Assembly (NCBI GenBank): GCA_016719295.1
Contig: JADKAF010000001.1
Coordinates: 3,038,001-3,102,000, forward strand
Reading direction: 5' to 3'
Origin: Planctomycetota bacterium
GTDB lineage: Bacteria > Planctomycetota > UBA1135 > JADKAF01
Length of the DNA stretch: 64,000 nt
Part shown: positions 7,241 to 18,241 of the stretch, piece after piece
Position numbering within the stretch: position 1 is the first letter of the stretch
How the letters are laid out: each line of letters starts with the position of its first letter
The notes under the pieces: generated by a model
Databases searched by the model: none
Told to the model about the DNA's origin: nothing
What the model saw: only the letters and a program-made list of their open reading frames with translations
Program-made: the position numbers and the translations under genes

Positions 7241-10200
7241 GAGGTTGCGGCGGTACTCGCCGCCGGCGGCGTAGAGGGAGCGGGTGATCTGGCCGAGGCT
7301 CAGGTGCTCGACGGCGAGCATCAGCTCGGCGAAGAGGTTGCCGCCGGAGAGGGCGACGTGCTGCAGGCGCTCGATCGCGCCCGGAGCGGCGGCGGCGTGC
7401 TCGCTGTGGAAACGCGCGAGGCGGCCGATGCAGTCCTGCTTCTCCTCGGGCGTCGCGCGGCGGAGCTCGATGTCGCGCGGCTGCGAGGCCTGCTCGGCGC
7501 TCTTCGGCAGGAAGGTGTTCACGCCGATGATCGGCAGCTCGCCCGAGTGCTTCAGGCGCTCGTACTTCAGCGAGTCGTCCTGGATCTGGCCGCGCTGGTA
7601 CTGGAGCTCCATCGCGCCGAGGACGCCGCCGCGCTCGGAGATGCGATCGAACTCCTGCAGCACCGCCTCCTCGACGAGATCGGTCAGCTCCTCGAGGACG
7701 AACGAGCCCTGCAGCGCGTTCTCGCAGTTCACGAGGCCGAACTCGCGGTTGATGATGAGCTGGATCGCCATCGCGCGGCGCACCGACTCCTCCGTCGGCG
7801 TCGTGATCGCCTCGTCGTAGGCGTTGGTGTGCAGGCTCTGCGCGTTGTCGAAGGTCGCGAGCAGCGCCTGCAAGGTCGTACGGATATCGTTGAACTGGAT
7901 CTCCATCGCGTGCAGCGAGCGACCGGAGGTCTGGATGTGGTACTTCAGCATCTGCGAGCGGGCATTGCCGCCGTAGATCTGGTCCATCGCGACCGCCCAG
8001 ATGCGCCGCGCGACGCGCCCGATCACCGTGTACTCGGGGTCCATCCCGTTCGAGAAGAAGAACGAGAGGTTCGGCGCGAAGTCGTCGATCGCCATCCCGC
8101 GCGAGCGGTAGTACTCGACGTAGGTGAAACCGTTCGCCAGGGTGAACGCGAGCTGGTGGATCGGGTTCGCCCCGGCCTCGGCGATGTGGTAGCCCGAGAT
8201 CGAGACGCTGTAGAAGTTCCGCACGTCCTGGTCGATGAAGAACTGCTGTACGTCCCCCATCACCTTCAGAGAGAACTCCGTCGAGAAGATGCAGGTGTTC
8301 TGGCCCTGATCCTCCTTCAGGATGTCGGCCTGCACCGTGCCGCGCACCGCCGAGAGCGCCTCGGCGCGGCAACGTGAATACTCTGCATCGCTCATCAAGC
8401 CGCGCACATCGCTCCAGCGTGCGCCGCGCAGCCGATCCGGCTGGAAGCACTGCTCGGCGCTGATCGAGAGCCGCCCCTGGTCGCGCAGCCACACGCGGCA
8501 GCGCTGCCGGATCGCCGCGTTCAGGAAGAACGCGAGCACGGTGGGCGCCGGCCCGTTGATCGTCATCGAAACCGAGGTCGTCGGCGCGCAGAGGTCGAAG
8601 CCCGCGTAGAGCTGCTCGGCTTCCTCGACGGTGAAGATCGCGACGCCGCTCTCGCCGATCTTGCCGTAGATGTCGGGCCGCGGCGCCGGATCCTCGCCGT
8701 AGAGCGTGATCGAGTCGAACGCGGTCGAGAGCCTGGCCGCGGGCTGACCTCCGGCGAGCAGGTGGAAGCGCCGATTCGTCCGTTCGCTCGGTCCCTCACC
8801 GGCGAACATGCGCGTCGGATCCTCGGCCTGCCGCTTGAACGGGAAGGTCCCCGCCGTGTACGGGAACTCGCCCGGCACGTTCTCGGTGAGGCGCCAGTAG
8901 AGCCGGTCCCCCGCGTTGCGATAGCGCGGGCGCGCGACCTTCGGCACCTGCAGCTCGGAGAGGCTCTCGCGGTAGTTGTCGACGCGCACCTCCTTGCCGC
9001 GCACGGAGTAGACGAACTGCTGCGAACGGTAGCGCTCCTCCCACTGCGGCCAGGTGCGGAGCAGCTCGAGCGAGCGCTCGTCGAGGGAACGAAGCTCCTG
9101 GTTCCACGCGCCGAGCAGCGCGCTCAGATGAGCCGGCGCGGCGGCGATCGCCGCCTCCTCGACGGGCTTCCAGCCTGCACCGAGATCGTGGCCCAGCAGC
9201 GAGAGGGCCGTGCGCAGCGCATCCGCGCGCGAGGCCGCCTCGGCCTGCTGCCGAGCCTCGGCCCGATAGCTCCGCGCCTGGCTCGCGACCTCGGCGAGGT
9301 AGCGCTCGCGACCGGGCGGGATCACGTGCTGCGAGGTGTCGGTCTGGCGCTGATCGCTGAGCTCGTAGCGCGACTGCCAGGCGAGCTGGAAGCGCTGGTT
9401 CAGCGCGTGGATCAGGTTCGCGTACAGCGCGTTGACACCGCTGTCGTTGAAGTGCGCGGCGCTCGTACCGAAGACCGGCAGCTTCTCGACCGGAGCGTCG
9501 AAGCGACGCCGCCCGCGCGCGAACTGCTTCCGCACCTCGCGCAGCGCGTCCTCCGAGCCGCGGCGGGTGAACTTGTTGATCACCACGAAGTCCGCGTGGT
9601 CGAGCATCTCGATCTTCTCGAGCTGGCTCGGCGCGCCGTACTCGCTGGTCATCACGTAGAGCGAGAGGTCGCTGAGCTCGGTGATCTCGCTGTCGCCCTG
9701 CCCGATCCCGGCGGTCTCGACGAGCACGAGATCGAAGCCGTTCGCCTGCACGACGTCGATCACCGGCTTCAGCGCGCCGCTCACCTCGCCGCGCGCCGCG
9801 CGCGTCGCGAGCGAGCGCATGAACACGCGCTCGCCTTGGAGCGAGTTGAAACGGATGCGGTCGCCGAGCAGCGCCCCACCGGTCTTGCGCTTGCTCGGAT
9901 CGACGCAGATCACGGCGATGCGCTTCGTGGGGAAGTCGTGCAGGAAGCGCCGCACGAGCTCATCGCTGAGGCTGGACTTCCCCGCCCCCCCGGTGCCGGT
10001 CAAGCCGATCACCGGCGCGCGCTTCTGGCCCGGCCGCAGCTTCAGGTGCACGGGATCGAGGCGCCCGAGCTCCACCTGCGTGATGCGGCGCGCGAGGGCG
10101 GCGTAGCTCGATTCCCCCACCATCGGCTCGCGCCCCGCGACATCGAAGTCGCAGCCCGCGATCACCGCGTTGATCATGCCCTGGAGGCCCATCTTCCTGC

Positions 10201-10579
10201 CGTCGTCGGGCGAGAAGATGCGGTCGATGCCGCGGCGGTGCAGCTCCTCGATCTCCTGCGGCACGATGACACCGCCGCCGCCGCCGTAGATGCGCACGTG
10301 CTTCCCGCCCTTCGCGTCGAGGCGCTCGCGCATGTACGTGAAGTACTCCATGTGGCCGCCCTGATAGCTCGTGATGGCGACGCCCTGGGCGTCCTCCTGC
10401 ACGGCGGCCTCGGCCACCTCCTCGACCGAGCGGTTGTGGCCGAGGTGGATCACCTCGGCGCCGCTGGCCTGGAGGATACGCCGCATCACGTTGATCGCGG
10501 CGTCATGGCCATCGAAGAGCGCCGCCGTCGTCACGATGCGGACGGGATGAGTCGGAGCGAGCACCTCGGTATCGAGCAT
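7238..10579 (-). CDS. icmF: Fused isobutyryl-CoA mutase IcmF
   Basis: 1113 residues in the order typical of IcmF. The N-terminal B12-binding domain (about 10-145) has FDGHDAAIN, with the base-on-ligand histidine at residue 25, and SYQGGHMEYF. The MeaI-type G-protein domain follows, with P-loop GLTGTGGAGKSS and the base-recognition motif NKFTRRGSEDALREVRKQ. A linker then leads to the mutase barrel (about 560-1113) with FPYTAGTFPF, ERTNRRFHLLAGGQ and TSVSMTINGPAP. It interconverts isobutyryl-CoA and n-butyryl-CoA (some relatives use isovaleryl-CoA) and carries its own GTPase chaperone. It stands apart from the acyl-CoA cluster at 19.7-25.8 kb, whose enzymes could take its product. The TAG stop lies in the palindromic element. 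Confidence 0.95.
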   Translation of the reverse strand: MLDTEVLAPTHPVRIVTTAALFDGHDAAINVMRRILQASGAEVIHLGHNRSVEEVAEAAVQEDAQGVAITSYQGGHMEYFTYMRERLDAKGGKHVRIYGGGGGVIVPQEIEELHRRGIDRIFSPDDGRKMGLQGMINAVIAGCDFDVAGREPMVGESSYAALARRITQVELGRLDPVHLKLRPGQKRAPVIGLTGTGGAGKSSLSDELVRRFLHDFPTKRIAVICVDPSKRKTGGALLGDRIRFNSLQGERVFMRSLATRAARGEVSGALKPVIDVVQANGFDLVLVETAGIGQGDSEITELSDLSLYVMTSEYGAPSQLEKIEMLDHADFVVINKFTRRGSEDALREVRKQFARGRRRFDAPVEKLPVFGTSAAHFNDSGVNALYANLIHALNQRFQLAWQSRYELSDQRQTDTSQHVIPPGRERYLAEVASQARSYRAEARQQAEAASRADALRTALSLLGHDLGAGWKPVEEAAIAAAPAHLSALLGAWNQELRSLDERSLELLRTWPQWEERYRSQQFVYSVRGKEVRVDNYRESLSELQVPKVARPRYRNAGDRLYWRLTENVPGEFPYTAGTFPFKRQAEDPTRMFAGEGPSERTNRRFHLLAGGQPAARLSTAFDSITLYGEDPAPRPDIYGKIGESGVAIFTVEEAEQLYAGFDLCAPTTSVSMTINGPAPTVLAFFLNAAIRQRCRVWLRDQGRLSISAEQCFQPDRLRGARWSDVRGLMSDAEYSRCRAEALSAVRGTVQADILKEDQGQNTCIFSTEFSLKVMGDVQQFFIDQDVRNFYSVSISGYHIAEAGANPIHQLAFTLANGFTYVEYYRSRGMAIDDFAPNLSFFFSNGMDPEYTVIGRVARRIWAVAMDQIYGGNARSQMLKYHIQTSGRSLHAMEIQFNDIRTTLQALLATFDNAQSLHTNAYDEAITTPTEESVRRAMAIQLIINREFGLVNCENALQGSFVLEELTDLVEEAVLQEFDRISERGGVLGAMELQYQRGQIQDDSLKYERLKHSGELPIIGVNTFLPKSAEQASQPRDIELRRATPEEKQDCIGRLARFHSEHAAAAPGAIERLQHVALSGGNLFAELMLAVEHLSLGQITRSLYAAGGEYRRNL

Positions 10580-10677
10580 CGTCGGAGCCTGCGAATGCGG
10601 GGAGGTGGGGATTCTCGCGGAAAAGGCACCCTCTCACAACGCGGCGCTCCCCGCCGGAGAACGGCGAGGCCCGCGCA

Positions 10678-10707
10678 CCCGCCGCGCGGCGCGAGCCACG
10701 CGGCGGG
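10678..10707 (-). terminator. Possible hairpin downstream of the tricorn protease gene
   Basis: A perfect 9-bp stem (10678-10686 with 10699-10707, CCCGCCGCG/CGCGGCGGG) with a 12-base loop starts 37 bases past the protease stop. There is no T-tract on the minus strand, so intrinsic termination is uncertain, and GC-rich stems arise easily in this genome. Confidence 0.3.
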
Positions 10708-10743
10708 CGAGCGGGCCCGGAGCGGGCAGCGCAGGCGCGCGCC

Positions 10744-13700
10744 CTACTTGTCGGAGTCGGGGAGGCCCATGCCGCGGCGGTTCGGATAGGCCGGCCGCGC
10801 GGGTTTGCGATGCGGCGCGCGCTCGAGCTCCGCGAGCAGGTGCTTCACCGCGAAGTCGAGCTGCGGATCGATGCCGCGCGCGAACGCCGCCGGGTCGTCC
10901 CATACCGGGAAGTCGGGATCGACGCCGTGGCCTTCGATGCCCCAGGTCCCGTCGTTCTCGTAGAACGCGAAGGTCGGGACGCGGATGCTGCCGCCGTCGA
11001 TCAGGCTCGGGTTGCCCGAGATGCCGACCAATCCGCCCCAGGTGCGCGCGCCGATCAGCTTGCCGAGCCCGGCCTGGCGGAAGTAGTGCGGGAACGCGTC
11101 TCCGCCCGAGCCCGCGAGGCCGTTGATCAGCATCGCCTTCGGACCGAAGTGGGCATCCGGAGGCCACTGCCAGTCGCGACCCGCTCGCACGGCCCACGCG
11201 TTCGTCTGCTTGCGGCCCAAGAGCTCGATGAAGCGCGTCGGGATCTGGCCACCGCCGTTCCAGCGCTCGTCGATCAGCAGCGCCGGCAGGTGCGCTTGGC
11301 CGTAGAACTGGCGGAAGAGATCGGTCTGCCCGTCGACGCCCGTGTTGGGGACGTAGATGTAGCCGACCTTGCCGCCGCTCTGCTCCTCGACCCAGCGGCG
11401 GCGCGCCTCGATGCCGGCGCGATAGCGCAGGCTCGAATCGCTGCCGATCGTGCGCACGAGCACCTCGCGCGCCTTCTCGTTCATCGCGGGCTCGCTGCTC
11501 ACCGTCAGCATCACGGTGCGCCCGGCCCGATCGACGAACGCGGCCCACGGATCGAGCTTCACGTCGACCGGCAGGCGATCCACCGCGAGCAGGTAATCGC
11601 CGACCTTCACGTCGACGCCGGCCTCGGCGAGCGGGCCGCGCGCGTCGCTGTCCCACGCGGCGCCGCCGTAGATGCGCGCGATGCGATACGCGCCGTTCTC
11701 CAGGGCGAAGTCGCAGCCGAGCATGCCGACGCCCTTCTGCGGCTGGCTATCGCGGTTGCCGCCGCCCTGGATGTAGGCGTGACCGACGTTCAGCTCGGCG
11801 ACGAGCTCACCGAGCACGTAGTCGACGTCCTCGCGCGAGGCGCAGTCCGCGATCATCGGCGCGTAGGCCGCGCGCACCGCGGCCCAGTCCACCCCGTGCA
11901 TGTTCGGGTCGTAGAAGTAGTCGCGGAAGATGCGCCAGGTGTCGGTGTAGAGCTGCATCCACTCGACGCGCGGCTCCACCGTGACGCTCATGCCCTTCGT
12001 CGGCACCGCTTCGAGCTTGGCGCCGGCCGAGGCATCGGCGATCGAAGCGCCGCGGCCCTGGACGACGAGGATCTTCTTGCCATCGGCGGAGATGGCGAAG
12101 CCCGCGCCGCCGGATGCGACGCTCTGCTCCTTCTTGTCGTCGTCGGTGAGCGAGAAGAGGAAGATGCCGGACGCGTTGCCATCGAGGCCCTTCGCGCGGC
12201 GGCCGTAGAGCAGGTCGCCCTTGTGGTTCACGGCCAGCGAGCCGAACGCGCCCGCGGCGATCGGGAGCTGGATCGCGCGCTGCTCGAAGCCCTCGAAGTC
12301 GATCGCGAACGGCTCGACCTTCGGCTTCTTCGCCTCGTCCTTCTTCGCGTCGTCCTTCTTTGCCCCGTCTTGCTTCGCCGCCGCATCGCCGCTCGAAGCG
12401 ACACCCCCGGAGGAGCTCTCGCGCCGTGCGGTGACCTTCACCGTCATCGGCGCTTGCGCCGAGGTCGCCTGACCTTCGAGCGTATCGCCCTTGATGGTGC
12501 CCTCGAAGCTCCACTGCATCCCGTCGGGATCGGTGATCGAGAAGCGCAGCGTCCCGCTCGCGGCGTCGTAGCGTCCGCCGGTGATGGAGATCGTCTCGCC
12601 CTGCATCGAAGCCGAACCGGTCACGCTGCCGTCGGCGGCGAGCTCGAGGCGGAAGCTGATCGTGTCCGTGCGATTCACGGGTGCGCCGATCTGCGCTTCG
12701 CCCTTCCACTCGCCGCTCACGGGATCGGCCGCGGGCTTACCACCCTCCGGCTTCTTCTCGGCGGCGTCCCCATCCTTCTTGTCGCCGTCCTTCTTCTCCG
12801 CTTCCGGACCGCCCTCCTCGTCGCTCTTCGGCGCCCAAGGCAGCTTCACATCCTTCCGCAGCGGCACGGCCATCACGACCTCGCTGCCGCCGTAGATGAA
12901 GGTCGTATCCAGCGAAGAGTACGTCGCGTTGAACGCGCGATCGCTCAGGTGGTAGAGCCACTCGCCCTTGCGATCGAACACGGGCCGCGCGTCGGCGAAC
13001 ATGCCGGAGGTCACGCGCTTCGTCTCACCGCTCTCGACACTCCAGATCCAGAGCGTGCTCTGCTGGCTCGCCTCATGGGCGCGCGAGTACGCGATCCAGC
13101 GCGAGTCCGGCGCCCAGTCGAACTGCGGCTGCGCGAACGCAGGGTTCGCGTCGACCGCGCGGGTCGCGCCGTCGAGCGTGTGGACCCACAGCGTCCAGGC
13201 CTGATCCGTGTAGGCGATGTGCTTCGAGTCCGGCGACCAGACCGTGCTCGAGCGGAAGCCGGGCCCGAGCTCGGCGAGCTTCTTCGTCTCGCCCTTGCCG
13301 TCCGCCAACGTCACGCAGAGGTCGTACTCGCCGTCGCGATCGGAGAAGTAGGCCACCCACTTCCCATCGGGGCTCCACGCGGGCGCGCGATCGGCGATGC
13401 CCGGCGTGCGCGTGAGATTCCGCGGCGGACCGTCCTTCGCGGGCAGCGTCCAGATGTCGCCGCGCGCCTCGACGACCACGCGCTTCGCCGAGGGCGAGAG
13501 ATCCCAGCCCTGGATGGTCTCCGCGGCGTCATAGCTCTGCGGCCGCAGCGTTGCGCGATCGCCGGGGATGGAGATCTTCACGACGCGCGTGGCCTTCGTC
13601 GCGCAGTCGAGCAGCACGAGGTCCTTCCCGAGCTGGAAGACGATCTCGCCCTTGCCGTTCGTACCCGGCCCCATCGCCGGCCACTTCACGTCGTAGTCGG

Positions 13701-14475
13701 CGTAGCGAGTGATCTGCTCCCGCTGCTTCGTGCGCGGGTCGTAGCGGAAGAGGTTCAGGCGATGCTCGGTCCCCGCGTCGGAGAGGTACCAGAGCTCGCT
13801 GCCGTTCCACATCGGCTGCGAATCGGTCCCTTCCCAGTCGGTGATCTTCTCGGCGGTCTGCGCTTGCAGATCGAAGAGCAGCACATCGGTCGCCATGCCG
13901 CCGCGATAGCGCTTCCACGTGCGCCCGTCATGCGAGTGCGGCGTGTACGCGAGCCAGCGTCCGTCGGCCGAGAGCGACGCGTTCGCGCCGTAGGGCACCG
14001 GCAGCGGCGTCGGCAGGCCGCCCTGCGGCCCGACGCGGAAGAGCTGCGATTTGCGGCCGAGATCGCTGAACCCCGCCGACGAGAACAGGAGCTCGCCCTG
14101 CGCGGTCCAGTCGTAGAGCTGCTCGCCATCGGGGTGGTGCGTCACGCGCAGGGCCGCGCCGCCCGCGACGGGGATCACGTAGAGATCGCGGTTCCCCTCG
14201 TAGTTCCCGACGAAGGCGATCGACTGCCCATCGGGTGAGAAGCGCGGCGTGCTCTCGGGCCCGGGCGGCGAGGCGAGCGGCACCGCGAGCCCGCCGTCGC
14301 GCGCGACGACCCAGAGGTCGTTCGCATACACGAACGCGATCTGCGTCGCGCTGACATCGGGGGTCCGCAGCATCCCCGCATGGGGGCTCCGCTCGGGCTG
14401 CTGCCCGAGCACCACGGACGGAACGAAAGCGAACGAGGCCAGGACGAGGGCCTGGCGCAACGGAAGGGAAGGCAT
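10744..14475 (-). CDS. Tricorn-type protease (S41 family) with an inserted beta domain
   Basis: 1243 residues, probably exported: MPSLPLRQALVLASFAFVPS is a good signal peptide, so ATG 14475 is preferred to 14532. Two beta-propellers fill about residues 35-840, with repeated phrases such as SPDGQSIAFV and SPDGKWVAYFSDRDGEYDL. A PDZ domain precedes the S41 core. Catalytic residues are visible: His 899 in NVGHAY, Ser 1123 in LAGSGGDAFP and Glu 1181 in GIEGHG; the 58-residue Ser-to-Glu spacing equals that of archaeal tricorn (965 to 1023). Oddity: residues about 545-725 hold Lys/Asp/Glu-rich linkers flanking a domain of about 105 residues (GEWKGEAQIG to VKVTARRES) absent from classical tricorn. 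Role: degradation of oligopeptides. Confidence 0.9.
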   Translation of the reverse strand: MPSLPLRQALVLASFAFVPSVVLGQQPERSPHAGMLRTPDVSATQIAFVYANDLWVVARDGGLAVPLASPPGPESTPRFSPDGQSIAFVGNYEGNRDLYVIPVAGGAALRVTHHPDGEQLYDWTAQGELLFSSAGFSDLGRKSQLFRVGPQGGLPTPLPVPYGANASLSADGRWLAYTPHSHDGRTWKRYRGGMATDVLLFDLQAQTAEKITDWEGTDSQPMWNGSELWYLSDAGTEHRLNLFRYDPRTKQREQITRYADYDVKWPAMGPGTNGKGEIVFQLGKDLVLLDCATKATRVVKISIPGDRATLRPQSYDAAETIQGWDLSPSAKRVVVEARGDIWTLPAKDGPPRNLTRTPGIADRAPAWSPDGKWVAYFSDRDGEYDLCVTLADGKGETKKLAELGPGFRSSTVWSPDSKHIAYTDQAWTLWVHTLDGATRAVDANPAFAQPQFDWAPDSRWIAYSRAHEASQQSTLWIWSVESGETKRVTSGMFADARPVFDRKGEWLYHLSDRAFNATYSSLDTTFIYGGSEVVMAVPLRKDVKLPWAPKSDEEGGPEAEKKDGDKKDGDAAEKKPEGGKPAADPVSGEWKGEAQIGAPVNRTDTISFRLELAADGSVTGSASMQGETISITGGRYDAASGTLRFSITDPDGMQWSFEGTIKGDTLEGQATSAQAPMTVKVTARRESSSGGVASSGDAAAKQDGAKKDDAKKDEAKKPKVEPFAIDFEGFEQRAIQLPIAAGAFGSLAVNHKGDLLYGRRAKGLDGNASGIFLFSLTDDDKKEQSVASGGAGFAISADGKKILVVQGRGASIADASAGAKLEAVPTKGMSVTVEPRVEWMQLYTDTWRIFRDYFYDPNMHGVDWAAVRAAYAPMIADCASREDVDYVLGELVAELNVGHAYIQGGGNRDSQPQKGVGMLGCDFALENGAYRIARIYGGAAWDSDARGPLAEAGVDVKVGDYLLAVDRLPVDVKLDPWAAFVDRAGRTVMLTVSSEPAMNEKAREVLVRTIGSDSSLRYRAGIEARRRWVEEQSGGKVGYIYVPNTGVDGQTDLFRQFYGQAHLPALLIDERWNGGGQIPTRFIELLGRKQTNAWAVRAGRDWQWPPDAHFGPKAMLINGLAGSGGDAFPHYFRQAGLGKLIGARTWGGLVGISGNPSLIDGGSIRVPTFAFYENDGTWGIEGHGVDPDFPVWDDPAAFARGIDPQLDFAVKHLLAELERAPHRKPARPAYPNRRGMGLPDSDK

Positions 14476-14914
14476 CAGGGGCTTCGCTCGGAACGAGGAC
14501 GGGATCGGGCGCTGCGCTTCGCGCGAGAGCATGGGCTACGAGCGAGCGGCGCGAGATGCTGGGGCGGATTCCGGCGGAAGGGAAGCGCGGGCCGGAAACC
14601 GCCTCGATCTCGCCGAGGATGGTGGCCGGAGTGGAGGGCTCTGTTGCCCAGGCACCACGCGAATCGCGCGCAGCATCCTGCGTGACGCCCTTTTTCAGGC
14701 GCGGACGTGACCGCGGGCACACGTTTTCGTCACGCCGATCGCAACGGCAGAGACCTCCGAAAACCCTGGCGCGGGGGCCGTCCGCTTCGCTCGGATCTCC
14801 CCGAGCGATCCGAGCCGTACCGGCGCTCCTCGCCGAGCGCTGCCGAGCTGCGCCCTCGACGGGTGCACGGTTCCTCCCCATCGCGCCAGGGGACCACCGC
14901 TCCGAGGATCGCCC
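14476..14914. other. Divergent intergenic region with a 9-bp dyad
   Basis: 439 bases between the outward-facing tricorn protease and AlbA_2 genes, so it should contain both promoters. One clear structure is seen: GCTCGGATC (14789-14797) and its exact complement (14807-14815), separated by nine bases and centred about 115 bases before the AlbA_2 start. This could be an operator or a hairpin. No convincing -10/-35 pair or small ORF was found. Confidence 0.4.
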
Positions 14915-16372
14915 GTGTCCCCTCTCGCCGCTCTCGCGTCTCTCCTCGCACAGGGCGAGGGAGCAACGCTCGAGCTCAAGCGCTCGACCGCGGAGCTCCG
15001 CCGCGCAGGCGCCTCTCTCTGCGCGTTCCTGAACGGCGAGGGCGGCCGAGTCGTGATCGGCGTCACCCCCGACGGGCGGATCGTCGGCCAGCAGGTCTCG
15101 GACCTCACGCTTCGCGACCTCGCGGCAATGCTGGGTCGCATCGAGCCACCGGCGCACATCGAGGTCGACCGCATCGATCTCGATGCACGACACGCCGTCT
15201 TCGTGCTCGTGGCCCCCTCGGCGCTGGAGTCAGCGCCGTTCCTCTTCGAGGGGCGGGCCTATCGGCGGATGGGTTCCACGAACGCCGTCATGCCGCAAGG
15301 AGAGTACGCGCGGCTCTTGCTCGAGCGGAATCACTGCCGGCAGCGCTGGGAGAACCAGCCCGCCATCGGTGTCCGCCTCGAAGATCTCGACCACGAGGAG
15401 ATCCTGCGGACGCGACAGATCGCGATCGAGCAGCGCCGCCTCTCGGCAGGGACGAGCATGGATCCCGGCGACATCTTGGACCGGCTCGGGCTGCGCGTCG
15501 GCACCGTCCTCACGCAGGCAGCGCAGATGCTCTACGGCAGACGCTTCCTCCCCGACTACCCGCAAGCACTGCTGAAGCTCGGTCGCTTCCGCGGCTCGAA
15601 GATCACCGGCGACATCCTCGACAACAAGCAAGAGCATCTGCACGCCTTCGCGATGGTCCGCGAAGCGATCGCCTGGCTCGATCGCACGCTGCCCCTCGCC
15701 GCGCACTTCCCGAAGGGCCGCATCGAGCGCGTCGATCGGCTCCCCGTGCCCGCCGAAGCGCTGCGCGAGGTGCTCCTGAACGCGATCATCCACCGCGACT
15801 TCCGCCGCGCGAGCTCCTATGTCGCCGTCGCCGTCTTCGACGATCGGATCGAGGTGCGCAGCGTCGGCGACTTCCCCGAGGGCATCCGCGCCGAGATGCT
15901 CTCGGGCGAGCATCCGTCCATCCGCCGGAACCCGTCGATCGCCGGCGCCTTCCACCGCACGGGAGCCGTCGAGGTCTGGGGACGCGGTACGAACCGCGTG
16001 ATCGAAGCCTGTCAGGCCTACGGCATCGCGCCTCCGGAGTTCAAGCAGGAGGGCGGGGTGGTGACGGTGACCTTCCGAGTGACGGTGGCGCCCGAGGAAG
16101 CCTCCGTCCCAAGTCCGTCCCAAGTGCGTCCCAAGTCTGTCCTAAGTGAGTCCCAAGTTCGGATCCTCCACTTCGCGGATGTCCCTCGGTCGTTGCCCGA
16201 ACTGATGGGCACGACCGCATCCTCGAACCGAACCCGGTTCCGCGAACAGATCCTGGCGCCGCTCCTGAAAGCCCAGCTCTTGGAGCGAACCATCCCCGAG
16301 AAGCCCCGGAGCTCCAAGCAGAGATACCGCACGACCGAAGCCGGACGGCGAGCGCTCGAGCGGCCGAGGTGA
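14915..16372 (+). CDS. AlbA_2-domain ATP-binding putative transcriptional regulator
   Basis: 485 residues, COG2865-like architecture. The N-terminal AlbA_2/Schlafen-type nucleic-acid-binding domain (1 to about 130) has EGATLELKRS, CAFLNGEGGRVVIGV and YRRMGSTN. A central region follows. The HATPase_c_4-like ATP-binding domain (about 260-390) has LNAIIHRDF and GRGTNRVIEAC. The C-terminus (about 415-485) looks like a winged helix (FADVPRSLPELMG). Proteins of this type are annotated as transcriptional regulators, and some are linked to defence or stress loci. The start is GTG 14915, with no strong Shine-Dalgarno sequence. The linker before the winged helix is encoded by an 11-bp tandem repeat (16103-16157). 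Confidence 0.85.
   Translation: MSPLAALASLLAQGEGATLELKRSTAELRRAGASLCAFLNGEGGRVVIGVTPDGRIVGQQVSDLTLRDLAAMLGRIEPPAHIEVDRIDLDARHAVFVLVAPSALESAPFLFEGRAYRRMGSTNAVMPQGEYARLLLERNHCRQRWENQPAIGVRLEDLDHEEILRTRQIAIEQRRLSAGTSMDPGDILDRLGLRVGTVLTQAAQMLYGRRFLPDYPQALLKLGRFRGSKITGDILDNKQEHLHAFAMVREAIAWLDRTLPLAAHFPKGRIERVDRLPVPAEALREVLLNAIIHRDFRRASSYVAVAVFDDRIEVRSVGDFPEGIRAEMLSGEHPSIRRNPSIAGAFHRTGAVEVWGRGTNRVIEACQAYGIAPPEFKQEGGVVTVTFRVTVAPEEASVPSPSQVRPKSVLSESQVRILHFADVPRSLPELMGTTASSNRTRFREQILAPLLKAQLLERTIPEKPRSSKQRYRTTEAGRRALERPR
16103..16157 (+). repeat. Five 11-bp tandem repeats inside the AlbA_2 gene
   Basis: Five consecutive 11-base units with core GTCCCAAGT: TCCGTCCCAAG twice, then TGCGTCCCAAG, TCTGTCCTAAG and TGAGTCCCAAG. 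Because 11 is not a multiple of three, each unit is read in a different frame, giving a Ser/Pro/Gln/Lys-rich linker with no stop. The period is close to one helical turn of DNA, so the sites could be bound on one face of the helix. Confidence 0.85.
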
Positions 16373-16446
16373 AACGCGCTCGAACGGTGCGCCAGCGCGC
16401 TCGAGGATCGAGCAAGGGCGCCAGGCAGCCTTACTGTGCCGTGGGG

Positions 16447-18180
<1,734 letters not shown>

Positions 18181-18241
18181 GGAGAGATCCGGCCTGTCGG
18201 GGAACGTGAAGGCCGGAGATTCTCCGCGTCGCGCGCGCTCT

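Noticed and set aside
14476..14914. Possible cobalamin riboswitch near the B12-related genes
   Set aside because: No B12-box-like segment with its conserved surrounding helices could be recognised here or upstream of icmF, meaB or the BtuF-like gene.
14707..16149. Long open frames antisense to or out of frame with real genes, often over 100 codons
   Set aside because: They are rich in Arg, Ala, Pro and Ser, mirror the third-position GC of the true gene, and have no family motifs. This is normal for 70% GC DNA.
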